From: Ophiosphaerella korrae
Taxonomy: Eukaryota; Ascomycota; Dothideomycetes; Pleosporales; Phaeosphaeriaceae
Length of the DNA stretch: 24,668 nucleotides
NCBI GenBank assembly: GCA_028456385.1
Contig: JALNQF010000532.1
Location: 1 to 24,668 of the forward strand
Reading direction: 5' to 3'
Under the pieces are notes generated by a model. The model worked only from the letters and a program-made list of their open reading frames with translations. It was not told where the DNA came from and ran no database searches. Made by a program: the position numbers and the translations under genes. Within the stretch, counting starts at the first letter, position 1; the number at the start of each line of letters is the position of its first letter. Positions 11,738 through 21,688 of this stretch are shown here, piece after piece.

Positions 11738-14700
11738 AGTAGGTTTTCGTTTATCTATCCTAGGGCTAAGGTTATTAACTTACTTTCTTTGTTAATTTCT
11801 AGTTCCTTATTACTCCTTATAGTTGTCTCTTCTATACGTTGTTAATATCTTCTTGCTAATTACGTATTGCGCAATAGTGTTAAAATATTTCCTTATTCTT
11901 GTTATGCTTCCTCTAAGTTAAATCCTAAGTACTCTCTTTATATAGTTTCTACAAACAATAGTAGAGCTTATAAAGCGTATATTTATATAAACGTTTGTAG
12001 TTCCTACGACGTATCTAGTATCTCTCTTATAGAGTGTATATTTATTATGCTTATTCTTGTATCTAGGCTTAATAATAATAGGGAGAGCTATTAACTAGGC
12101 TTAAGAGAAATTACTGTCCTAAATTATAGAGGCTAAAGCTAAGCGTAAGTAAATCTAAGAGCTTACGTAAAGTAAGCTAGTAAAGAATTAAGCTTGTTTC
12201 TTTTATCTTTATAAGACGAAGGCGCTAAATAATAAGAAATTAGCCGTGTAGTTAGTAGCTCTAGAAGCTAAGCTAGACTTAGATAAGGTATTTAGTGTTG
12301 CTGTAGTAGGTTCTACGTTAGGCGCTCCTATTGCCTCTCTATCTAGCGATAGTAATATTAGTTCTCTTAGTTTACTACTAGGCGTTCTAGAGGGTTTTAA
12401 CTTTAGAAGTCCTCTAGTTTCTTAGGGTAGTTAAGGTTGTCCTCTAGTTCCTATATTTCTTCCTATAGTTATCCTTTTTTATCTATACCTATCTATTTTA
12501 CTATATAGTAGTCTCTGCTATTATAGAACTAGTGTACTAGGATTTTTTTAACTTCCTATTCTTCTTATTCTCTATACGTGTTTACTTCGTATACTAGTAG
12601 TTTTACGTTTTGTAGTACTATCTTAAGTAGTACTACGTAAAAGGTTAGGTATATCTTTATTTTGTTTAGTAGCTTTAATTTAAATATAACTAGCGTAACT
12701 TCTTTCTTGATTTTGTATAGTCCTATCTTAACGTAGTCTAATTTTAAGCTTAGTCTCTTGCTCTTAATATTTTTTTACACTAACTATACTTTTTCTCCCT
12801 CTCTAAATTAGGGTCCTTCTTTATACTTCTTATTATAGTACTTAGCTATACGATTATATAAGAATTCTGCGTCTTGTCTTAGTTAATCCTATATATTCTT
12901 AAGTCTATTAGCAAAGTTTTCTCCTTTTAGAGACTAAGATATCTAGTTTCTTAGTATCTAATATATATTAGGCTTAAATCTATAGTTTATAAAGAAGAGT
13001 ATTACTCCTATTACTATATTCTTTGCGCTATTATATGCTAGTTGTGCTATAGGTAGTAGTTGTACCTAGTTGTTTTAGTTGTAATTAAGGTAGTATCTTA
13101 GGTATTATTCTACTATCTAATTTATACGTTCTAATTGTCTATCTATCTGTAGGTAGTATACTATTAATATTGTATGTTTAATTCCTAATTGTACTGTTAT
13201 TGTTCCCTATAGTTTTAATGTAAATCTTACGTCTCTATCTATAATAATCTTATCTAGTAGTCTATATTAGCTAATTACAGTTCCTAGAACCTAGTGTACT
13301 ATAACTTCTATTCTACTTTTCTCTTTATATAGTCTAAAGTATAAGTACTTTATAAGTTTATCTACTATTGTTAGGATTCTATTATACTTAACTCCTAATA
13401 TTAGGTTCTTAGACTTAGGTAGTTTCGTAATAAAGTCTATTGTAATAATTCCCTATAGTTGTTCTAGTATCTCTATTAGTTGTAGTATTCTATATAGTAC
13501 GTATCTATTATGTTTATTTCTATAGCATTCTATATAGTCTTGTAGTACTTCTATTACTAGTTGTCTTACCTTTAGGATGTAATAGTCCTTTAAGAGTCTA
13601 TCTAATATCTTGTTAATACCTTAGTATCTATATACTAGTAATTTGTAGAATTGTTGTATAAATTCTCTTTAGATCTTTCTTAGAATATATATTCTTCTAT
13701 AGGCTTGTGCTAGTCTTTCTTAAGTTTCTAGTTTTTCTATTTCTTTAGATACTTCTTACGTTATTTTCTAAATCTATTCGTCTAGCTTGCTGCTTGTTCT
13801 TTTAAGTGTTGCGGCTATTTTAGGTGTATTTAGGACTAAATATCTCTCTTTATTCTTAATTAGAACTATACTAGTAGTACTTACTTCTTCTTATAAGTCT
13901 AGTCTTCTACTAAGGGCGTCTATAAATTAGTTGTCTTTCCCTTTTATATATATTATTTCTATATTAAATATTAATAGAAACTCCTACTATCTTATATAGC
14001 GTTATAATAGTTCTTTATTTATTATAAATCCTATAAGGTTCTTATAGTCTATATAGACCTTTATCTAATATTTTGCTCCTTGTAAATATACTCTCTATTA
14101 CTTAAATACTTTGTATATTACTAGTATTTCTTTGTTATAGATTAGATAATTAAGCTCTACTAGCTTTATTTTCTTAGAAAAGTATTTAACTAAATGCTCC
14201 TTGTTAGTCTTTAGGTCTTCTTGTATTAGTACTATTCTATAGACTAAGTTAGACGCGTCTATTTTTACTACTACTAGTAGGTTTAGGTTGTATATTCTAA
14301 TAACTAGATTTTCTATAAACTTTCTTTTAATTTTCTTAAATACTTTATTGTATTCTCTCGTCTACTTAAATAGCGTGTCTTTTTTTATAAGTCTAGTTAT
14401 TAGTTCTATATCTTTAGACTATCCTATTATTAACTTTCTATAAAAGTTAGCTAACCTATAAAATTGTTGTACCTCTTTTAGGTTTTTTAGTATTAGCTAT
14501 TTGTTAATTAATCTAATCTTCTCTAGGTCGATCTTGATTTTTCCTAGTTTAATAATAAATCTAAGGAAGTCTATTTCTTTTGTGTAAAATTCGCATTTTC
14601 TTATTTTTAGAAATAGTTTATTTTTTACTAGTTTCTCTAGTACTTTGTGTATATATTATACGTATTCTTCCTCTATTTCTAAAAATATAAGGATGTTATC

Positions 14701-17700
14701 TAGGTATATAAATATAAATACGTCTAAGTACTCTCTTAGTACTATATTAATCCTTTCTTAGAATGCTGCTAGTGCGTTTGTTAAGCTAAATAGTATAACT
14801 AGATATTTGTATAGTTTGTACTGTGTTCTAAACGCTATCTTCTATTTATCTCCTTTTTTAATTCTAATCTAGTAGTACGCGTTCTAAATATCTAGTTTTG
14901 TAAAGATTCTTACTTTTTATAATCTATTTTATATTCTATCTATTTATAGTAGTAGGTATTAGTTCTTATTTATAATTACGTTAGTTTTCTTAAAATCTAC
15001 GTAAGGTCTCTTATTACTTATTCTCTTTTTATCTACGAATATAAGTCTATACGCTACTAAGGATTTAAATTCCTTTATCTATCTCTTTTTTATTATATTC
15101 TAGATAAATATTTGTTTAATTTTAGACTCTTCTTCTATTTTCTAGTAGACTAGGCTCTATCCTACGTCTTTACCTTCTACTAGTTCTATCGCTAGGTCCT
15201 ATAGTTAATATTCTAGAAGGTAATCTTTAGGTTCTATAAGTTATTTTTCCTATTTCTTATACTCTTTAGGGAATTCTCCTTTATAAGTGCTTATATTAGC
15301 TTTTAACGTGTCTATTCTATAGTAGTTAATTTTTCCTATTCTCTAATTAATCTATAGGTTAGTTATTTATAACTATAGTATTTCTAGTATTATATCTTAT
15401 TTGTTATTAATTGTTGTTATGTCTATAACTATGTTCTTAATTGTTATTCCTTCTAGTTTTAATATAGAGGGAACTGTTTTAAATCTAATAGGTTCTTAGA
15501 ATAGTTTTCCTTTAATCGTGCTTAATTGTCGAGGATATTTCTTTATTATATACCTTATTCCTTGTGTTTCTACAAACTTCTTTAATATAAAGTTTCTTGT
15601 AGCTCTACTGTTAATTATTAATTGTACTTTTCTTTCTTAGTAAGTACCTATTTTTATAATATATAGGCCTCTTACGCCTTTTAGCTATTCTTACTTAGGT
15701 ATCTTTGTAAACTATCTATCTTTCTTAGGCTATAGGCCTACTTTAAGCTTGTATTCTTTATATTTTAAGTATTTATTATATATGTATTTGTACTATAGTC
15801 CTCTTTAGACGCATTTTTTAGATAGTTTTAGACTAGGTCTTGCTACTACGTATCTATTTTCTAGGATTATTTCTTATTCTTAGATATCTTCTACTAAGAT
15901 TACTCTTGTATAGTTATAGCCTCTTCTTTATATAGGCTATATATTATTATTTGCTTTAGAATTTCTATATATAATGTAATTCTTGTTTAGGTATAATATC
16001 TATAATACTTTAAAGTGTACTAGATGTTTTAGATCTATTATTTTGTTATCCCCTTCTTAGTACTTATTTTTTCTAGGTGTGTCTATTGTTAGGATATAGT
16101 ATACTACTAGTACTCTTAGTATATAGGCTTTGTTAATCTATCGCGTTTTTTTTACAAGGTAGTACTATTCTTTTTATATAGGTATTCTCTCTACTATAAC
16201 TATATATTACTTTATCTATTCTTAAAATAGTATAAACTTTATTTCCTTAGGATTACGTTCTTTCTAGTCTTTGTACGCTTCTTCTATACTTATAACTATT
16301 AAGTATATTTAAATAAATCTCTATTCTTTATTTTATTCTTCTATATCTATTATTATATAGTTGTTGTAGCTATATATATCTAGCTAGGTATATTCTATAC
16401 CTTTTATACTAACTTATCTTTTACTTTCTTATAGTTCTTTAGAGGAAGCTGTAGTAGTCTCTTTATCTAGTGCTTGTTCTTTAGCCTAGATTAATAGGGT
16501 CTAGGGTTCTTCCCTTTCTAAATCTTCTATTAGTAAGTCTATTACATAGGCTATCTCTTCTAGCTATACTTTTATTCTACTTTCTTTTGTTATAGCTACT
16601 TTATATCTCTACTTCTATAGAAACTATACTACTCTCTATTTACTAGAAAGATGTATATAGTAGTTGTTGTTATAATAAAAGGTCTAATAGAGTATTGTAT
16701 ATTATACTTCTTTACTCCCTACTACCTTTTCCTAAGGTTTAGCTTGTGCTTTTAGTGCTTCTTTCTTATTCTTAGTTATTTTTAACTAAGTTTCCTTATC
16801 TTTTCTTAGGTCTTTACTTCTATAGTCTTTTGTAAAGTATCCTAGTTTCTTATATTTATAGTATACTATATCCCTTTTCTTTTATAATTAGTAGTCTTTT
16901 ACGTAGTAGCCTTTCTTGCTATAGTTAAAGTACGTAAAGTCTTTGTTCTTCTTCTTCTTTTTATCCTTATTAGCGTTAAGGATTATAGGGTCTCTCTTAT
17001 CCTAATTCTAGGTATAACCTTTATACTTGTTCTTCTTTTATTTTTAAAGATCGTTGTTAATTTGTATTACCTATTGTTTTAGGGCTTCTAGTATTTAGGG
17101 TTTTTCTATGTAAATTATTTTGTATTAGATTTTTAAGTTTAGTCCTTGTTTAAATTATAATATTAAGGCTAACTTATTCTACTCTATGTTTTGCGATAGT
17201 TATTTAAACTATAATACGTACTCTAGAATACTCTAGCTTTGTATAAGCTTTTCTAGCTATTTTTTAGCTTGTTAGGTAACATCTATATCCCTAAATACTA
17301 CTCTTATTTGTCTAGTAAAGTATTTGTAACTTTTAAAGATAGCTCTTGTTTCGTCCTTTTAGGTTATTAGAGCGTATATTGTATAGTCTATCTAGTAAGG
17401 TTTAAACTATCTTATTACATTTTCTTTAAGATATATTTTAATATATATTACCTTCTTTTCTTCTGTATTAAAGTGTAGTGCTTATACGTCTATCTAGAGT
17501 TATACTAAGGCTATAAAGGGTCTTAGTTTTTCCTTTGTTCTATTAAACTTCTTAAGGATAGGTATCTTAGGTAGTTTTTTTATTGCACTTATTTCTAGTT
17601 GTTAGGTAATTAATTCTATCTAGTTTTAGCCTTTAATAATAGCTTTAATTTGTACTTTGTTCTATTTTAAATAGTCTTATAGTTCCTTATTCTACGTTTC

Positions 17701-17877
17701 TAGTGCTTTAATTACTATCTTTATATTCTCTTTATTGTTAATTAGTTTATTTATACAATCCTTAATCGTCTCCTATACAGTACTATCTAACTTATAACTA
17801 CTCTTAGGGGCTTTACTTGTTAAGCTTTCTACTATTGTATTAGCTAGACTATACGCTACTTACACTTTACTTCTTAT
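11723..17877 (-). pseudogene. E4: full-length gag-pol, RIP-inactivated
   Basis: The polyprotein of about 2,050 codons is in one frame from a lost start (ATA at 17877-17875) to the LTR; every landmark I checked shares codon phase, so Gag and Pol were one open frame with no frameshift signal. In order: Gag; two CX2CX4HX4C zinc knuckles (16932-16891 and 16863-16822) with all Cys and His changed to Tyr; protease with N-S-R at 15612-15604 instead of D-S-G (codon ~756); reverse transcriptase YLDN at 14706-14695 (~1,058); RNase H near 14330-14210; integrase with intact Asp 13362, Asp 13239 and Glu 13131 (40 and 35 residues apart); chromodomain near 12575-12390; and a ~210-codon tail. Gag starts only 19 nt from the LTR. 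Stops are TAA/TAG at former Gln and Trp codons. The coding strand has kept more CA than E3 has. Confidence 0.93.
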
Positions 17878-17896
17878 AATAACTAAATTAGTAAGG

Positions 17897-18327
17897 TGTA
17901 ATAGGCCTCCTATTGTCGACTATAGGTACCTATCTTAGAAGGGTTAGTAAATTGTAAGGTAATAACAAAAGTTTGTATAAAGATCTATAATAACTATAAA
18001 TAATAGAAGATGTTTTGCAACTATCTTGTATTAGCGTTCTATAGTTAAAGGATTAAATTGCTAATACTATCTTAATAATGCGCGTCGCTACTAACTATAT
18101 ACTTGTCCTAATCTATTAATCTATTACTACTAAGAATAATAGATTACGGATTACCTTAATCTGTAATCTGTTAACGCCAAGAGTCTACAGATTACAGATT
18201 ACCTTAGGTGTCCTAATTATGTATAGTTTCCTAATTAAGTTTGTATTCCTTGTATTCGTAAGAACTCGATCCCTTAGTCGTAGGGCTAATTAGTTCTATC
18301 TATATTTCTCTTGTTACTGTCGTAATA
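17897..18327 (-). repeat. E4 5' LTR (431 bp, subtype II)
   Basis: It is the partner of the LTR at 11292, with the same length and ends. It keeps more CA/TG than its partner, for example in the hairpin arms and in the stretch after 18200, so the two LTRs of one element were mutated to different extents. The promoter and polyadenylation sites expected in an LTR are not recognisable. Confidence 0.9.
18157..18201. repeat. Perfect 15-bp inverted repeat in E4 5' LTR
   Basis: TAATCTGTAATCTGT (18157-18171) pairs exactly with ACAGATTACAGATTA (18187-18201) around a 15-base spacer. Compared with 11552-11596, TG/CA pairs here are TA/TA there on both arms, as expected if RIP struck the CpA on each strand. 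Confidence 0.88.
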
Positions 18328-18332
18328 TCTAT
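18328..18332. repeat. Target-site duplication TCTAT, right copy (E4)
   Basis: This is identical to 11287-11291 and immediately follows the outer end of the E4 5' LTR. Confidence 0.85.
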
Positions 18333-18701
18333 AATAGGCTTTTAATAATAGAAGATGTTTTATAACTATCTTAGTATTATTACTTATAGTTAGTAATTAA
18401 ATTACTAATACTATCCTAATAATACGTATTCTATTAACTATATACTTATACTAATCTATTTATATAATATTATAGATTACTACTAATCTATTATTATATA
18501 ATTATAGATTACTTTAATCTATTTATACGTTATTATAGATTACTACTAATCTATTTATACGTAATTATAGATCGCTACTACGTGTCCTAGTTGTAAGTAG
18601 TTTTCTAATTAAGGTTGTTACCCCGCTTATCCTATACTTCGTTAGCACCTAAGTTAGGACTAATTAGTTCTATCTCGATTTCTCTTATTACGCCTATAAT
18701 A
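18333..18701 (-). repeat. Distal piece of E3 5' LTR, displaced by E4
   Basis: It continues the LTR that breaks off at 11291: TCTATAATA followed by a stretch ending AATAGAAGATG aligns with the same place in the LTR at 4620. With the 89-bp piece it makes an LTR of about 458 bp. It ends CCTATAATA, after which sense-strand gag of E5 begins. Its centre consists of TAATCTAT-type palindromic units, not the 54-bp repeats of the E3 3' LTR. Confidence 0.82.
18452..18577. repeat. 4 x 31-32-bp palindromic tandem repeat in E3 5' LTR
   Basis: Units start at 18452, 18484, 18515 and 18547 with TAATCTAT. Most close with ATAGATTA, so each unit is itself an inverted repeat. The last unit ends ATAGATCG. Related single palindromes occur in the E4 LTRs. 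Confidence 0.8.
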
Positions 18702-20380
18702 TAACAAGCTAAAGAAAAGCTTAAAAGAATTATATAAAGTAAGAGCGTCCCTAAATATATATTATAATTTAAATAACTATTATAAAATATAGAATAAAAT
18801 AAGTTAGCTCTAATATTATAATTTAAACAAGAACTAAATACAAAAATCTAATACAAAATAATTTATATAGAGAAACTAAGGATACTAAAAGCTTTAAAAT
18901 AATAGGTAATATAAATTAATAATAATCTCTAAGAGTAGAAAAAGAATAAGTATAAGAACTAACTAAGAAACTAAAATAGTAAAGATCTTATAATCCTTAA
19001 TATAAATAAAAATAAATAGAGAAAAAAGAAGAATAAAGACTTTATATACTTTATATACTTTAACTATAGTAAGAAAGGTTACTACGTAAAAGATTACTAA
19101 TTATAAAAGAAAAAGGATATAGTATATTATAAATATAGAAAACTAAGATACTTTATAAAAGACTATATAAGTAAGGACTATAAAAGAGATAAAGAAGCCT
19201 AGTTAAAAATAATAAAGAGTAAGAAGGAAGTACTAAAAGTATAAGCTAAACTTTAAGAGAAAGTAGCTAGAAGTAAAGAATTATAGTATATAATACTCTA
19301 TTAAACCTTTTATTACAAGGATAACTACTATATATATCTTTCTAGTAAGAAGAGAGTAAGATAGTTCTTATAGAAAAATAGAGTAGTAGTAATAAAAAAA
19401 AGAATAAAAGTATAGCTAAAAGATATAGTATATATAATAGACCTACTAATAGAAGATTTAGAAAGAGAGAAGCCCTAGACCCTATTAATCCCTACTAAAA
19501 AACTAGTAGAAGATAAAGAGACTACTATAGTCTCCTCTAAATAACTATAAAGAGAAGAAAGATAAAATAATATAAGAGGTACTAAGTATACCTAGTTAAA
19601 TATATATAGCTATAATAGCTATATAATAATAGATATAGAAGAATAAAATAAAGAATAGAAATTTATTTAAAAATACTTACTAGATATAAGTATAGAAGAA
19701 GCGTATAAAGACTAGAAAGAATATAATCCTAAAGTAAAAAAGTTTATAATATTCTAATACTAAATAGAGTAATATATAGTTATAGTAAGAAGAATACTTA
19801 TATAAAGAGAATAGTAGCTCTTTATAAGAAAAACGTAATAGATTAATAAAGCCTATATACTATAAGTACTAATAGCGTACTATATCTTAGTAATAGTAAG
19901 ACCTAGAATAGATAAATACTAGGTAGGAGATAACAAGAGAATAGATCTAGAATATCTAGTATATATTAAGATATTATAAATATTATACTTAAATACAAAT
20001 TACTATATATATAAAGAAATAAAGGTACGTAACTATACTTAGCTAATATAAAGAAAAGAATATAACTATATAAATATAATTATAAAAAAGATATCTAAAG
20101 TTAAGAAATAATTAGAATACTTAATAAAGAATATATAGTAATTAGACTAAGAATAAAATTATCTAAAGAATATATTTAAAGAAAACTATAGTATAAATAT
20201 ACTTATAATAAATACTTAAAATATAAAAATTATAAATATAAAATAGGATAATAGCCCTAGAAAGATAGATAATTTAAAAAAAGGCCTAAGTAAGAAAAGC
20301 TAAAAAGCGTAAGAGGCCTATATATTATAAAGATAGGTATATATTAAAGAAAAAGAGTATAATTAATAATTAATAGTAGA
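18702..20380 (+). pseudogene. E5: gag to protease fragment, first part
   Basis: This is sense-strand gag-pol beginning at about Gag codon 202 (the opening TAACAAGCTAAA matches the complement of 17274-17263 in E4), directly after the end of the E3 5' LTR. One codon phase covers Gag to the two zinc knuckles (from 19038), with Cys and His changed to Tyr. The protease segment is in another phase (GTA at 20357), so at least one net indel lies between, probably in the diverged linker around 19990-20230. It ends within the protease D-S-G (here N-S-R) at the solo LTR. TAA/TAG stops are frequent. It is more diverged from E3 and E4 than they are from each other, and is probably an older copy or a subfamily. 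Confidence 0.82.
20376..20380. repeat. Target-site duplication GTAGA, left copy
   Basis: These five bases before the solo LTR are repeated at 20830-20834 right after it. In E3 the uninterrupted site reads AATAGTAGAGCTACA, with one GTAGA. Confidence 0.88.
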
Positions 20381-20829
20381 TATTATAACTATAACAAGAG
20401 AAAGTTAGATAAAGCTAATTAGCCCTACTATAGAGGATAACAATAATATATATAACTTATAAGAGAATAAACTTAATTAGAAAGCTAACTATAATAGAGA
20501 TACGTAATAAATTTATAAATTTATAATCGTAGTAAATACAAAGTTATAAAGTAAATATATAATAAATTTATAAATTTATAATCTTAGTAAATACAAAGTT
20601 ATAAAGTAGCTAAGAAGGTAGAAGTATATAGTTAGTAATAATACGTATTATTAGGATAGTATTAGTAATTTAATCTCTAACCTAGAACGCTAATACTTAA
20701 TATTGTATATATAAATTAACTATTATCTATAGTTATTACTAATTATAATATAAGCTTTTATTATTACCTCTTAATCTACTAATACTATAGAAAGGCTATC
20801 TTATAGTTAATAACAAGAAGCCTATTATA
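20381..20829 (+). repeat. Solo LTR (449 bp) in E5 protease
   Basis: A complete LTR in plus orientation runs from TATTATAAC to CCTATTATA, with no internal element sequence on either side and a perfect 5-bp duplication (GTAGA) flanking it. The outer end is subtype II (AAGAAGCCTATTATA), while the centre carries the 54-bp repeat otherwise seen with subtype I ends, so it is a mosaic LTR. Solo LTRs arise by recombination between the two LTRs of one element. Confidence 0.9.
20502..20611 (+). repeat. 2 x ~55-bp tandem repeat in the solo LTR
   Basis: Two units beginning ACGTAATAAATTTA and ATATAATAAATTTA are the same repeat family as at 1777-1938, one base longer. Confidence 0.8.
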
Positions 20830-21008
20830 GTAGAGCTATAAAGAACTTTATATCTAAGAAGTTTATAGAAAGTTAAGGAATAACTTATATAATAAAGAAA
20901 TACTCTAGATAATTAAGTATAATTAAAGGAAAACTATTCTAAAAACCGATTTAGTTTAAGATAGTTTTTTCTATACTAGAGATAGAAAGAATAAAGATTA
21001 AATATATA
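20830..21008 (+). pseudogene. E5: protease, second part
   Basis: This resumes the protease frame after the solo LTR: the GTAGA copy, then GCT and the downstream protease codons, collinear with the complement of about 8915-8745 in E3. It is open for about 13 codons before the first TAA, with further stops beyond. It is cut at its right end by the LTR beginning at 21009, so nothing of the E5 reverse transcriptase or integrase is present in the window. Confidence 0.82.
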
Positions 21009-21230
21009 TATTATAACTATAATAAGAGAAAGTTAGAAAGAGCTAATTAGCTTTACTATAAAGGATAACAACAATATATATAACTTATAAGGGAATAAAC
21101 TTAATTAGGAAGCTAACTATAATAGAGATACGTAATAAATTTATAAATTTACAATCTTAGTAAATATAAAGTTATAAAGCTAACACGTAATAAATTTATA
21201 AATTTATAATCTTAGTAAATATAAAGTTAT
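21009..21230 (+). repeat. Truncated LTR, interrupted by E6
   Basis: It begins TATTATAACTATAATAAGAG like the solo LTR and carries two copies of the 55-bp repeat (from 21130 and 21185). It stops inside the second copy where the E6 LTR starts. About 220 bp are expected beyond the right edge of E6, outside the window. Whether it is a solo LTR or the 5' end of an element cannot be told from here. Confidence 0.8.
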
Positions 21231-21672
21231 TGTTAAGACCTTAGAACTAGTAAAAGTAATAAGGGTAAGTAGGCTTCTATAAGATAGGCGAGGTTAATAA
21301 ACAAGTTAGTTACTTAGCTTAATTAATAGTTAGCTTTTATTAAAGTATTACGAGGTATATAAGTATTAATAGGTAGATAAGAATCTAATTAAAGTATTAG
21401 TTGTAATACTCTATTAAGATAAGAGGTAAAGAAGAGATTAAATATAATAGTCTATAAAGGTCTATTAATATTCCTATATACTTACTATCTAGCGTTTATT
21501 CTTAAGCGCTTACTCTAGAGCGTTTACTCTAGAGCGCTTATTCTAGAGTATTTACTCTAGAGTATTCGCTCTAGAGCGTTTACTACTAAATAGTTACGTA
21601 TTTTACTACGCTATATTACCTAGCCTAATTACGTGTAATATAATAGCTTACCTACTACTTAGTATTATAATA
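21231..21672 (-). repeat. E6 3' LTR (442 bp)
   Basis: The left end, TGTTAAGACC, interrupts the older LTR in mid-repeat. The right end, TATTATAATA, is followed by a polypurine tract, and TGTTA with a TAA-type inner end fits inverted LTR termini after RIP. The sequence is unrelated to the E1-E5 LTRs. It contains seven 14-bp tandem repeats. The possible duplication GTTAT (21226-21230) cannot be tested because the right end of E6 is outside the window. Confidence 0.78.
21492..21589. repeat. 7 x 14-bp tandem repeat in E6 LTR
   Basis: Seven units in exact 14-bp register are variants of GCGTTTACTCTAGA. The inner five end TCTAGA or CTCTAGA, and the first and last end in TAA. Unit differences are mostly transitions (GCG/GTA, TTT/CTT). 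Confidence 0.9.
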
Positions 21673-21688
21673 CTATTCCTCTTTCTTA
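21673..21688 (-). other. E6 polypurine tract
   Basis: On the minus strand this reads TAAGAAAGAGGAATAG next to the 3' LTR. It corresponds in position and composition to the tracts of E1, E3 and E4. Confidence 0.65.

Larger units (their letters stand above)
11292..18327 (-). mobile_element. E4: complete Ty3/Gypsy chromovirus (7,036 bp)
   Basis: This is the best-preserved element. It has two LTRs of identical length (431 bp), a polypurine tract, one collinear gag-pol frame and a perfect 5-bp target duplication (TCTAT). It is inserted in the 5' LTR of E3 in the same orientation, which gives the misleading look of a tandem LTR-element-LTR-element-LTR array. It is less mutated than its neighbours, with many TpG left on the plus strand, consistent with a later arrival. 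It is still inactive because of stops and lost catalytic residues. Confidence 0.92.

Noticed and set aside
11867..12094. 75-codon open frame on the plus strand
   Set aside because: It is antisense to the Pol tail of E4, with no conserved counterpart in E3 and no recognisable domain.
11723..17877. A nuclear genetic code reading TAA/TAG as Gln (ciliate-like), since frames contain only these two stops and no TGA
   Set aside because: Stops also fall where conserved Trp is expected, and Cys/His of the zinc knuckles, the YLDD Asp and the DSG Asp/Gly are changed in the same C-to-T/G-to-A manner. A reassigned code would not destroy these sites.
4620..18327. Tandem retroelement array sharing LTRs
   Set aside because: The TCTAT duplication and the split LTR show that E4 is simply inserted in the 5' LTR of E3.
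21492..21589. CRISPR-like array
   Set aside because: The 14-bp units are directly contiguous with no spacers and lie inside a eukaryotic LTR.
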